Below are positions 8,090 to 15,971 of a stretch of DNA of 20,666 nucleotides, piece after piece (position 1 is the stretch's first letter; each line of letters begins with the position of its first letter). Source of the stretch: an uncultured Collinsella sp. (GTDB taxonomy: Bacteria; Actinomycetota; Coriobacteriia; Coriobacteriales; Coriobacteriaceae). The position numbers were made by a program, and so were the translations under genes. The notes under the pieces were generated by a model that saw only the letters and a program-made list of their open reading frames with translations, ran no database searches and was not told the DNA's origin. The stretch spans positions 1-20,666 of the forward strand of contig CAKTWW010000040.1 in NCBI GenBank assembly GCA_934630855.1. The letters run 5' to 3'.

Positions 8090-9532
8090 ATGGACCAGAC
8101 CGTACCCGCATACGCCGCCGAGGTGGCCGATTACGGGCGCAGCCGCGACCCCGAGCCGGGTGAGGGCGCGCTCGTCAAGAACGTGCGTCCCGAATCGCCC
8201 GCATGGGATGTGGGTATTGAGCCGGGCATGCGCGTGCTTACGGTCAACGGCGAGCAGCTCACCGACATGATTGTGTGGCTCTGGGAAGCCGACGACGACA
8301 CCGTCGAGCTTGAGATTTTCGACCCGAGCGACAACACCGTCACCCCGGTGGAGCTCGACCGCTTTCCCGGCGAGGACTGGGGCCTGGAGTTCGACGGCCC
8401 CATCTTCGACGGCATGCGCACCTGCGTAAACGCCTGCGTGTTTTGCTTTATGACGATGCTGCCCAAGGGTGGCCGCTCCACACTCTATATCCGTGACGAC
8501 GACTACCGCCTAAGCTTTTTGCAGGGCAACTTCGTCACGCTCACAAACCTCACGGACGAAGACGTGCAAAACGTCATCGACCGCAACATGAGCCCCATGA
8601 ATGTGTCGGTCCATGCCGTGAGCCCCGACGTTCGCCGCCGCATGATGGGCCGCAACGCCCACCGCGGCATGGACGTGCTCGAGGCCATCATGGCCGCCGG
8701 CATCGAGATTCACGCACAGATCGTGTTGTGTCCCGGCATGAACGACGGCGAGGAGTTGGAAAAGACCCTGCGCTATTGCGAGGAGCACGAGCAGATCACG
8801 AGCCTGGGTATCGTGCCGCTGGGCTTTACCAAGCACCAGAACCGCTTTAGCTGGTCCTATAGTGACAAGCCCGAGCTCGCGCGCGAGACCATTGCCATGA
8901 TCCGGCCCTATCAGGACCGCGCATTTGAGCGCTTTGGCCGCCACACGTTCCAGATGAGCGACGAGTTCTACCTGGACGCCGGCATCGAGCCTCCCGAGGC
9001 CGATTTCTACGACGGCTACCCGCAGTACTACGACGGCATTGGCATGATCCGCTCGTATCTGGACGAGACCGACGATGTCCTTGTCGCCGACGCCGAGCGC
9101 CTGGCCCGCGTTCGCGAGGCCATCGCCGCCCGCGGCCAGCACCTGCTGTGCCTCTCGGGCGCCAGCGCGCGCGACACCGTGGCGCGCTTCGTGGAGTCAT
9201 CGCAGGGCCTTGCCGGCACTGTCACGGCCATCAAGAACCGCTACTTTGGCGGCAACGTGGACGTGACCGGCCTCATTGTCGCGAGCGATATCCTGGAGCA
9301 GCTGCCGCAAGACCTGTCGGGGGTTATGCTCTTTGTGCCTAAGCTCATGTTCAACGCTGACGGCATGACGCTTGACGAGTATCATCGTGACGATTTACTC
9401 GCAAGCCTTAGAAAGCGCGGCGCCGAGGTTCATGTGGTGTCGACCATGCCGCATGAGCTGCTCGATACCCTGGAGCACATCCTTGGCATTGCGCCTGCCG
9501 TCTCTACTAATTCCACTGACCCTACCCATTAA
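8090..9532 (+). CDS. radical SAM protein with N-terminal PDZ domain, DUF512 family
   Basis: 480-residue protein. An N-terminal PDZ-like domain (about 22-90; GALVKNVRPESPAWDVGIEPGM is its core) is followed by a radical-SAM cluster motif CVNACVFC (C112, C116, C119; CX3CX2C), a SAM-barrel region and a C-terminal DUF512 domain with NRYFGGNVDVTGLIVASDI. Further family-typical segments are DYRLSFLQGNFVTLTN and VSVHAVSPDVRRRMMG. The substrate and reaction of this family are unknown to me. ATG8090 starts 2 nt after the ispH stop; the nearest AAGGAG (8070-8075) is rather far away, so coupled re-initiation is likely. It sits directly before der, a pairing also known from clostridial genomes, which hints at a role in translation or ribosome maturation. 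Confidence 0.9.
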   Translation: MDQTVPAYAAEVADYGRSRDPEPGEGALVKNVRPESPAWDVGIEPGMRVLTVNGEQLTDMIVWLWEADDDTVELEIFDPSDNTVTPVELDRFPGEDWGLEFDGPIFDGMRTCVNACVFCFMTMLPKGGRSTLYIRDDDYRLSFLQGNFVTLTNLTDEDVQNVIDRNMSPMNVSVHAVSPDVRRRMMGRNAHRGMDVLEAIMAAGIEIHAQIVLCPGMNDGEELEKTLRYCEEHEQITSLGIVPLGFTKHQNRFSWSYSDKPELARETIAMIRPYQDRAFERFGRHTFQMSDEFYLDAGIEPPEADFYDGYPQYYDGIGMIRSYLDETDDVLVADAERLARVREAIAARGQHLLCLSGASARDTVARFVESSQGLAGTVTAIKNRYFGGNVDVTGLIVASDILEQLPQDLSGVMLFVPKLMFNADGMTLDEYHRDDLLASLRKRGAEVHVVSTMPHELLDTLEHILGIAPAVSTNSTDPTH

Positions 9533-9542
9533 AGGAGAGCAG

Positions 9543-10877
9543 ATGAAACCTATCGTCGCCGTCGTCGGACGCCCCAACGTGGGCAAGTCCACGCTCGTTA
9601 ACCGCCTGGCCCAGACCTCGGACGCCATCGTCCACGAGTCCCGCGGCGTCACGCGCGACCGCTCGTATCACACGGCCGACTGGAACGGCCGCGAGTTCAC
9701 CATCGTTGACACAGGCGGCATCGAGCCGCTCAAGAGCGATGACGTCTTCGCTACGTCCATCCGCGACCAAGCCCTCGCCGCCGCCGAGGAAGCCGCCGTC
9801 ATCCTGTTTGTGGTCGACGGCCGCACCGGCGTCACCGAGGAAGACGAGTCGGTCGCTCGCATGCTCAAGCGCTGCGACAAGCCGGTCTTTCTGTTGGTGA
9901 ACAAGCTCGATAACCCCGATCGTGAGAACGACAGCATCTGGGAGTTCTATTCGCTCGGCATCGGTGAGCCCACGCCGCTCTCGGCCCTGCATGGCCACGG
10001 CACGGGCGACCTGCTCGACGATATCGTTGCCCTGCTTCCGGAGGAAGAGGACGAGGTCGCCGATGAGTTCCCCGACGCGCTGAACGTCGCCATCATCGGC
10101 CGCCCCAACGCCGGCAAGTCGTCGCTGTTCAACCGCATCCTGGGCGCCGACCGCTCTATCGTGTCTAACATTGCCGGCACGACGCGCGACGCCATCGACA
10201 CCGTCGTGGAGCGCAACGGCAAGCATTACCGCATGGTTGACACCGCGGGTATTCGCAAAAAGAGCACCGTATACGAGAATATCGAGTACTACTCGATGGT
10301 CCGCGGCCTGCGCGCCATCGATCGCGCCGATGTGGCACTGCTCGTCGTCGACGCCTCCGTGGGCGTTACCGAACAGGACCAGAAGGTCATGGGCTTGGCC
10401 ATCGAGCGCGGCTGCGCCATCGTGGTGCTGCTCAACAAGTGGGACCTGCTCGACGACGACCGCAAACGCGAGGCCTGCATGGAGACCGTCGACCGCCGTC
10501 TGGGCGTCATGGCTCCCTGGGCCCAGTACCTGCGCATCTCGGCCCTGACCGGCCGCAGCATCGAGAAGATCTGGGCCATGGTCGACGCCGCCGAGAAGAC
10601 GCGTTCGCAAAAGATCTCCACCTCGCGCCTCAACACCTTCCTCACCGACCTGCGTGAGTTCGGTCACACCGTCGTGGACGGCAAACGCCGCCTGCGCATG
10701 CACTACGTGACCCAGACGGGCGTCAACCCGCCGACGTTCACGTTCTTCGTCAACCACAGCGACCTGGTCAACGATACCTACCAGCGCTACGTGGAAAACC
10801 GTATGCGCTCGACCTTCGACTTCGCCGGCACGCCCATTCGACTCTTCTTTAGGAAGAAGGAGCAAAAGGATGCTTAA
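9543..10877 (+). CDS. der: ribosome biogenesis GTPase Der (EngA)
   Basis: 444-residue protein with the diagnostic tandem GTPase domains, needed for 50S subunit assembly. Domain 1 has the P-loop GRPNVGKS (9-16), DTGGIE and NKLD. Domain 2 has GRPNAGKSS (from 186), DTAGIRKK and NKWD. The C-terminal KH-like domain (about 350-440; LNTFLTDL, TGVNPPTFTFFVN, YQRYVENRMRSTFDFAGTPI) is complete. ATG9543 is chosen because AAAGGAG (9532-9538) lies directly upstream, overlapping the previous stop, and because the protein then begins with the typical MKPIVAVVGRPNVGKS. Longer in-frame starts would overlap the upstream gene. The end overlaps plsY by 8 nt. Confidence 0.97.
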   Translation: MKPIVAVVGRPNVGKSTLVNRLAQTSDAIVHESRGVTRDRSYHTADWNGREFTIVDTGGIEPLKSDDVFATSIRDQALAAAEEAAVILFVVDGRTGVTEEDESVARMLKRCDKPVFLLVNKLDNPDRENDSIWEFYSLGIGEPTPLSALHGHGTGDLLDDIVALLPEEEDEVADEFPDALNVAIIGRPNAGKSSLFNRILGADRSIVSNIAGTTRDAIDTVVERNGKHYRMVDTAGIRKKSTVYENIEYYSMVRGLRAIDRADVALLVVDASVGVTEQDQKVMGLAIERGCAIVVLLNKWDLLDDDRKREACMETVDRRLGVMAPWAQYLRISALTGRSIEKIWAMVDAAEKTRSQKISTSRLNTFLTDLREFGHTVVDGKRRLRMHYVTQTGVNPPTFTFFVNHSDLVNDTYQRYVENRMRSTFDFAGTPIRLFFRKKEQKDA

Positions 10878-11553
10878 TCCGATCCTGCTGACCGCCATCT
10901 GCGCCGTGGTCTCGTTCTTTATCGGAGCGATTCCGTTTGGCCTGATCCTGGGCCGCGTGTTCAATCACACGGACATTCGCAAGGCGGGTTCCGGCAACAT
11001 CGGCACCACCAACGCACTGCGCGTGGCCGGCCCCAAGGTGGCCGCGCTCACGCTGCTGTGCGACTGCCTTAAGGGCGCTATCTGCGTGATCATCGCGCGC
11101 CCGCTCATCGCGAGCGTGGGCTTTGGCTTCCCCGTGAGCATCATGGCCCCCGGTGCCGACGGCGACTGGATGCTCGGTGTCATCTGCTTGACGGCCGTGT
11201 GGGGTCATATCTTTTCGCCCTACCTCAACTTCCACGGCGGCAAGGGCATCGCAGTTGGTTTGGGCGTCATCCTTGCCTGGTACTGGCCCATTGGATTGTC
11301 ACTGCTGGGCATGTTTATCGTGGCCGTCGCCATCACCAAGTACGTGTCGGTGGGCTCGCTTGCCGCCGCCATCGGTCTTCCCATCGCTGCCTGCGCGGTC
11401 TTTCCGTATAGCAGCCTGGGCCTCAAGTTTTGCATGGCGATGATCGGCATCACCGTGGTGTGGGCCCATCGCTCGAATATCCAAAAGCTCATGGCCGGTA
11501 AGGAGTCCAAGCTCTCGTTTACCAAGCGCGTCACCGAGCCCGAAGATAAGTAG
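10870..11553 (+). CDS. plsY: acyl-phosphate:glycerol-3-phosphate acyltransferase
   Basis: 227-residue polytopic membrane enzyme that moves an acyl group from acyl phosphate to glycerol-3-phosphate, the first committed phospholipid step. The three conserved loop motifs are present: GSGNIGTTNALR (40-51), HGGKG (from H122) and HRSNIQKLMAGKESK (from H200). About five hydrophobic helices can be counted, with an insertion of about 20 residues between the first and second motifs (VSIMAPGADGDW) that makes it slightly longer than usual. GAAGGAG (10855-10861) precedes ATG10870 inside the end of der. The neighbour gpsA makes its substrate glycerol-3-phosphate. Confidence 0.95.
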   Translation: MLNPILLTAICAVVSFFIGAIPFGLILGRVFNHTDIRKAGSGNIGTTNALRVAGPKVAALTLLCDCLKGAICVIIARPLIASVGFGFPVSIMAPGADGDWMLGVICLTAVWGHIFSPYLNFHGGKGIAVGLGVILAWYWPIGLSLLGMFIVAVAITKYVSVGSLAAAIGLPIAACAVFPYSSLGLKFCMAMIGITVVWAHRSNIQKLMAGKESKLSFTKRVTEPEDK

Positions 11554-11562
11554 GAGAGAGTC

Positions 11563-12570
11563 ATGAATGTTGCGCTGATTGGCTCCGGCTCCTGGGGAAC
11601 CGCCGTCGCCGGCCTTGCCGCCGCGCGAGCCGAGCGCGTGACCATGTGGGCCCATAGCGAGCAGACGGCCGCCGGTATTAACGCCGAACACCGTAACCCG
11701 CGCTATCTGGTGGACTACGAGCTTCCGGATAACGTCGTCGCCACGACAGAGCTCGCCCAAGCGCTCGACGGTGCCGAGGCCATCATCTTTGCCGTGCCTT
11801 CAACGCACCTGCGCGGCGTCTGCCATCAGGCCTCGCCGTTTATCGCGGACGAGGCGCCGGTCCTGTGCCTCACCAAGGGCATCGAGCCTGAGTCCGGCCT
11901 GCTCATGAGCGAGGTCATCGCCAGCGAGATCGGCAACGAGTCGCGCGTGGCGGCGCTTTCGGGTCCCAACCATGCCGAGGAAATCTGCCGCGGCGGGCTT
12001 TCGGCCGCTGTCATCGCCAGCGAAGACCAGCAGGTGGGGGAGACCTTTAAGGACCTGCTCCTTTCCACGGCTTTCCGCATCTACCTGTCGCAGGACATGA
12101 CCGGCGTCGAGGTCTGCGGTGCCATGAAAAACGTCATCGCTATCGTGTGCGGCATCTCCGCCGGCTCGGGTGCGGGCGACAACACGCTCGCCCTCATCAT
12201 GACGCGCGGCCTAGCCGAGATCAGCCGCCTGGTGCACGCCCGCGGCGGTCAGGCCATGACGTGCATGGGGCTTGCCGGCATGGGCGACCTTATCGCCACC
12301 TGCACCTCGGAGCATTCGCGCAACCGCACCTTTGGCTACGAGTTTGCCCACGGCGTTTCGCTCGATGAGTACCAGGCGCGCACGCATATGGTGGTCGAGG
12401 GTGCCGTCGCGGCCCGCAGCGTCAGCGAACTCGCCCGCTCACTGGGCGTAGACATTCCGCTCACCTTTGCCGTGGAGCAAACGCTCTACAACGGTGTTAC
12501 TTTGGATAGGGCGCTCGAGATTCTTACCGACCGCGTCCCTTCGCAAGAGTTCTACGGACTCACCGACTAG
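11563..12570 (+). CDS. gpsA: glycerol-3-phosphate dehydrogenase [NAD(P)+]
   Basis: 335-residue cytosolic enzyme reducing dihydroxyacetone phosphate to sn-glycerol-3-phosphate for lipid synthesis. The N-terminal Rossmann motif is IGSGSWGTAVAG (6-17). Expected functional residues are K105 in LTKGIE, K189 in AMKNVIAI and D242 in GLAGMGDLIATCTS, followed by SRNRTFG. The SGPNHAEEI segment replaces the more common SGPS(F/H)AEE with only a minor change. Length is normal. AGGAGAG at 11552-11558 precedes ATG11563, 9 nt after plsY. Directly pairing the supplier of glycerol-3-phosphate with its acyltransferase is a common arrangement. Confidence 0.96.
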   Translation: MNVALIGSGSWGTAVAGLAAARAERVTMWAHSEQTAAGINAEHRNPRYLVDYELPDNVVATTELAQALDGAEAIIFAVPSTHLRGVCHQASPFIADEAPVLCLTKGIEPESGLLMSEVIASEIGNESRVAALSGPNHAEEICRGGLSAAVIASEDQQVGETFKDLLLSTAFRIYLSQDMTGVEVCGAMKNVIAIVCGISAGSGAGDNTLALIMTRGLAEISRLVHARGGQAMTCMGLAGMGDLIATCTSEHSRNRTFGYEFAHGVSLDEYQARTHMVVEGAVAARSVSELARSLGVDIPLTFAVEQTLYNGVTLDRALEILTDRVPSQEFYGLTD

Positions 12571-12588
12571 CGCAGAAAGGCTTCTACC

Positions 12589-13260
12589 ATGGGTTCCATC
12601 AAAATCGCTCCGTCTGTCCTTTCGGCCGATATGGCCAACCTCAAGGGCGAGCTCGACAAGATCGCCGGTGCCGACTACGTGCACTTCGACGTTATGGACG
12701 GCCACTTTACCGGTAACCTCACTTTTGGCGTCGACATCCTCAAGGCTGTCAAGCGCTCCACCGATGTGCCGGTTGACGCGCACCTGATGGTGTCGAACCC
12801 CGACGAGACGGTCGATTGGTATGCCGACGCCGGTGCCGACATGATCACCGTGCATTACGAGGCCTCCACGCACCTGCACCGCACGCTTACGCATCTGCAA
12901 CAGCGCGGCGTCAAGGCCGGAGTGGTCCTCAACCCGGCTACGCCCGTCTGCGTGCTCGAGAGCATTATCGAGGTCGTCGACATGGTGCTGCTGATGAGCG
13001 TGAACCCTGGCTTTGGCGGCCAGAGCTTTATCCCGGGCACCATCGCAAAGCTGCATGAACTTACTGCCATGTGTGAACGCCACGGCGTGTCGCCCCTGAT
13101 CGAGGTCGACGGCGGCATCTCTTCCAAGAACATCGCCGAGGTCGTCAAGGCCGGCGCCAACGTGCTCGTGGCCGGCTCCGCCGTATTTAAGTCCGAAGAT
13201 CCCGCTGCCGAGGTTGCGCTGCTGCAGAAGCTGGGCAACGAGGCCGCACAGGAGGCATAA
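12589..13260 (+). CDS. rpe: ribulose-phosphate 3-epimerase
   Basis: 223-residue TIM-barrel epimerase interconverting ribulose 5-phosphate and xylulose 5-phosphate in the pentose phosphate pathway. The N-terminus IAPSVLSADMANL is typical. Metal and catalytic residues are all present: H32 and D34 in HFDVMDGHF, H65 in AHLMV and D174 in EVDGGIS. The phosphate loop NPGFGGQSFIP is intact. Full length. GAAAGG about 11 nt upstream of ATG12589 is an adequate ribosome-binding site. The stop lies 6 nt before the next start. Confidence 0.96.
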   Translation: MGSIKIAPSVLSADMANLKGELDKIAGADYVHFDVMDGHFTGNLTFGVDILKAVKRSTDVPVDAHLMVSNPDETVDWYADAGADMITVHYEASTHLHRTLTHLQQRGVKAGVVLNPATPVCVLESIIEVVDMVLLMSVNPGFGGQSFIPGTIAKLHELTAMCERHGVSPLIEVDGGISSKNIAEVVKAGANVLVAGSAVFKSEDPAAEVALLQKLGNEAAQEA

Positions 13261-13266
13261 ACCCTT

Positions 13267-14445
13267 ATGACCGCAGGTCAAAACCGCATACCCGTGAATC
13301 TTGACTACGCCGCCTCGACGCCCATGCGCGCCGAGGCGCTCCTTGCGCAGCGCGAATACGACGAAAGTGAGCTTGCCGGCGTCAACCCCAATTCGCTGCA
13401 CTCGCTCGGTCGCAAGGCCGCCGCGCGCCTGGAAGTCGCCCGTCGCGAGATTGCCCGCAGCTTTGGCGCGCGCGTACGTCCGTCCGAGATCGTCCTGACC
13501 AACGGCGGCACCGAGGCCAACCAGCTAGCGCTGCTCGGTCTTGCCGAGGGCGCTCGCCAGCGCGATCGTAAGCGCGACCGCGTGATCGTGTCCGCCATTG
13601 AGCACGATTCGATCCTGGACAACCTGCCGCTGCTGCGCGCCGCTGGCTTTACCGTCGACCTGGTGCAGCCCTGCCGCGCGGGCTACATTGAGCCCGCGGC
13701 ACTTACCGAGCTGCTGGGCGACGACGTGGCGCTCGTGAGCATTATGGTCGCCAACAACGAGACCGGCGTGGTGCAGCCCATCCTTGAGCTTGCCACAGCC
13801 GCACACGCTGCCGGCGCCCTGTTCCATACCGATGCCATCCAGGGCTATCTGCATATTCCGCTCGATGTCACCGAGCTGGGCGTCGATGCCATGACCGTTG
13901 CGGCCCATAAGATCGGCGGCCCCGTGGCCTCTGGTGCGCTCTACCTTAAGAGCCGCACGCCCCTGCGTCCGCGCATCTTTGGCGGCGGACAGGAAGCCGG
14001 TCGTCGCGCCGGTACGCAAGACCTGCGCACGCAGCTGGCCTTTGCCGCCGCCGTATCTGTGTTGGCGCCCAACGTGACCCAGGAGCGCGCGACGCTACAG
14101 GCCCTGTCTGACAAACTCTACGCCACGCTCACGGCCCATCCGCGTATCCACGCCACGATGGGCGACTATGCGCAGGCCAATCGCCTGCCGGGTATGGTTT
14201 CGATCTACGTCGACGGCATGGACTCCGAGGAGCTCATCATTAAGCTCGACGCCGCAGGTTTTGAGGTCTCGGCTGGCTCGGCCTGCTCGAGCGGCAGCAT
14301 GGACCCGAGCCACGTGCTCAGCGCCATGGGCATCGGCCGCGAGCAGGCACTGGGCGCGCTGCGCATCTCGTTCGATGACCGCGTAAACCCTGCTGACCTG
14401 GATGAGTTCGCCCAGGCGCTGCTCTCGATCGTGGGTGCCGCATGA
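13267..14445 (+). CDS. cysteine desulfurase, NifS/IscS-like (class V aminotransferase)
   Basis: 392-residue PLP enzyme that takes sulfur from L-cysteine as a persulfide for Fe-S clusters, thiolated tRNA or cofactors. It shows the start LDYAASTPM, NGGTEANQLALLG, VANNETGVVQP, the PLP lysine K215 in AAHKIGGP, and the catalytic cysteine C340 in SAGSACSSGSMDPSHVL. The short SSGS-type active-site loop places it in group I (NifS/IscS). No scaffold (iscU/nifU) or thiI gene is adjacent, so the sulfur acceptor cannot be told. GGAGG (13251-13255) lies 11 nt before ATG13267 inside the end of rpe. The stop overlaps the next start as ATGA, so translation is coupled to the Nif3-like gene. Confidence 0.93.
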   Translation: MTAGQNRIPVNLDYAASTPMRAEALLAQREYDESELAGVNPNSLHSLGRKAAARLEVARREIARSFGARVRPSEIVLTNGGTEANQLALLGLAEGARQRDRKRDRVIVSAIEHDSILDNLPLLRAAGFTVDLVQPCRAGYIEPAALTELLGDDVALVSIMVANNETGVVQPILELATAAHAAGALFHTDAIQGYLHIPLDVTELGVDAMTVAAHKIGGPVASGALYLKSRTPLRPRIFGGGQEAGRRAGTQDLRTQLAFAAAVSVLAPNVTQERATLQALSDKLYATLTAHPRIHATMGDYAQANRLPGMVSIYVDGMDSEELIIKLDAAGFEVSAGSACSSGSMDPSHVLSAMGIGREQALGALRISFDDRVNPADLDEFAQALLSIVGAA

Positions 14446-15251
14446 TCGTTTCCGAGCTTGAACGCGCGCTGCTGGCGCGCTATCCCAAGACGGATGCCGA
14501 GGGATGGGACCACGTAGGCCTGTCCGTTGGAGATCCCGCTGCCGAGATCACCGGCGTTGCCTGCGCGCTCGATGCGACCGAAGCTAACGTGCACCGCGCT
14601 CTTGAGGCCGGCGCCAACGTACTGCTGACGCATCATCCCATCTACATCAAGGCACCCGAGGCCTTTTGTCCGGCCGATTCCGCGCGTCCCCAGTGCAGCG
14701 CGGCATTGTTCGAGGCAGCCCGTTGCGGCGTGAGCATCATCTCGCTCCACACCAATCTGGACCGCTCGCACGACGCACGCGTCTGCCTGAGTGAGCTGCT
14801 AGGTGCTGAGCCCATGAGCTCGCTTGAGCATGTGGACGACCCCGAGGCCTGCGGCCTGGGCGCACTCGCGAACCTCAACGACCCCTGCAGCCTGCGCGAC
14901 CTTGCTGCCCGTGTCGCCACTGCCTTTGGCAGCGACCCGCGCGTGTGGGGCGAAGCCGACCACGTGTGCCGTACTGTCGCAATCCTCGGCGGCTCCCTGG
15001 GCGACTTTGGCGAGCTTGCTATCGCCGCGGGCGCGGATGTTATCGTGACCGGAGAGGCGGGCTACCACGTGGCGCAGGACCTCGCCCTGCGCGGGCTGGA
15101 CGTGATCTTACTTGGCCACGACCGCTCCGAGGAGCCGTTCGTGGATATCTTGATGAACTCTGCAGTTGACGCCGGGGTCGACCCCCGTCATACGATTAAA
15201 ATACTGAACCCTTGCCAATGGTGGACTGTGACAAAAGGAGAGAACTTATGA
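14442..15251 (+). CDS. Nif3-like dinuclear metal-centre protein (YqfO/YbgI family)
   Basis: 269-residue protein of the NIF3 family, toroidal hexamers with two metals per subunit. The biochemical role is unsettled, although members are often labelled GTP cyclohydrolase I type 2 homologues. Visible family motifs are WDHVGLSVGDP (about 22-32), LLTHHPIYIK (metal-binding His pair, about 64-73), HTNLDRSHDA (metal Asp, about 104-113), TGEAGYHVAQDLALRG and the terminal LGHDRSEEPF that supplies the last ligands. It is the short form without the central PII-like insertion of YqfO. ATG14442 overlaps the upstream stop (ATGA) and its own stop overlaps the next start in the same way. That tight coupling suggests a shared metal or sulfur theme with the cysteine desulfurase, but this is inference. 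Confidence 0.9.
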   Translation: MIVSELERALLARYPKTDAEGWDHVGLSVGDPAAEITGVACALDATEANVHRALEAGANVLLTHHPIYIKAPEAFCPADSARPQCSAALFEAARCGVSIISLHTNLDRSHDARVCLSELLGAEPMSSLEHVDDPEACGLGALANLNDPCSLRDLAARVATAFGSDPRVWGEADHVCRTVAILGGSLGDFGELAIAAGADVIVTGEAGYHVAQDLALRGLDVILLGHDRSEEPFVDILMNSAVDAGVDPRHTIKILNPCQWWTVTKGENL

Positions 15252-15967
15252 GCGCCGGCGCTACGCTACTCAAGCTGCAACAGATCGATTTGGAGCTCGC
15301 CCGCAACAAGAGCGAACTTGCCAATATGCCGGAGCTCAAGGAGCTCGCTTCCAAGCGCAAGACCTATGTAAAGCTCAAGTCCGAGATGACCAAGCTCTAC
15401 GCCCAGCGCAAGGACCTGGACATTGAGCTCGACGATCTCAACACCACCGAGATCCAGACCAACAACGCCATCGAGGCCGCCAAAAAGCGCCACGTCGACG
15501 GCTCCGACTACCGCGAGGTGCAGGACCTGGAGAACGAGCTTGCCACCCTGGCCAAGCGTCTGGATAAGATCGAGCACACCCGCAAGGACGTCGTCGTCGC
15601 CCATAAGGAGGCGCTCGACCGCGAGGCTCGCGCGCAGGCCATCATTGCCAAGTTTGAGGAGGGCGTGAAGGCAGACACCAAGGCCGCCCGCGCCAAGGCC
15701 GCCGACCTGCAGGCTCAGATTGATGCCGCAACCAAGGAGCGCACCGCGCTTGCCGCCACGCTGCCGACCGACGTTCTCACCGACTACGAGCGCCTGCTCA
15801 AGCAGTTCCACGGCCTGGCCGTCGAGACCATCCAGGGCAACATCCCCACGGTCTGCCACACCGCGCTGCAGGCGTCGTCCATGAGCGACCTCAACCACGA
15901 CGGTAGCGAGATCACGCACTGCCCGTACTGCCACCGCCTGCTGGTGCTCCCGAGCAAGGAAGCGTAA
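15248..15967 (+). CDS. coiled-coil protein with C-terminal zinc-ribbon-like domain (CdsZ-type)
   Basis: 239-residue protein: a long charged coiled coil (about 8-185, rich in Lys, Glu, Ala and Leu) followed by a short C-terminal metal-ribbon module. This matches the widespread zinc-ribbon family usually found beside nif3, as here. Family members normally have CXXC...CXXC. This one keeps C203 (VCHTAL) and C225/C228 (CPYC), but the position of the first cysteine, three residues before C203, is Pro200. H204 and H229 lie next to the remaining cysteines and might supply a ligand. ATG15248 has a strong AAAGGAGAG (15234-15242) and overlaps the Nif3 stop as ATGA; an upstream in-frame ATG at 15212 lacks such a site. 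Binding to DNA, RNA or protein is not established. Confidence 0.88.
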   Translation: MSAGATLLKLQQIDLELARNKSELANMPELKELASKRKTYVKLKSEMTKLYAQRKDLDIELDDLNTTEIQTNNAIEAAKKRHVDGSDYREVQDLENELATLAKRLDKIEHTRKDVVVAHKEALDREARAQAIIAKFEEGVKADTKAARAKAADLQAQIDAATKERTALAATLPTDVLTDYERLLKQFHGLAVETIQGNIPTVCHTALQASSMSDLNHDGSEITHCPYCHRLLVLPSKEA

Positions 15968-15971
15968 CACG

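Noticed and set aside
9372..9542. 57-residue N-terminal extension of Der
   Set aside because: ATG9543 has a textbook ribosome-binding site and gives the normal Der N-terminus.
9522..10964. Long open frame of 480 codons on the - strand opposite der
   Set aside because: Same antisense artefact; der carries all its GTPase motifs on the + strand and no ribosome-binding site or family motif supports the antisense frame.
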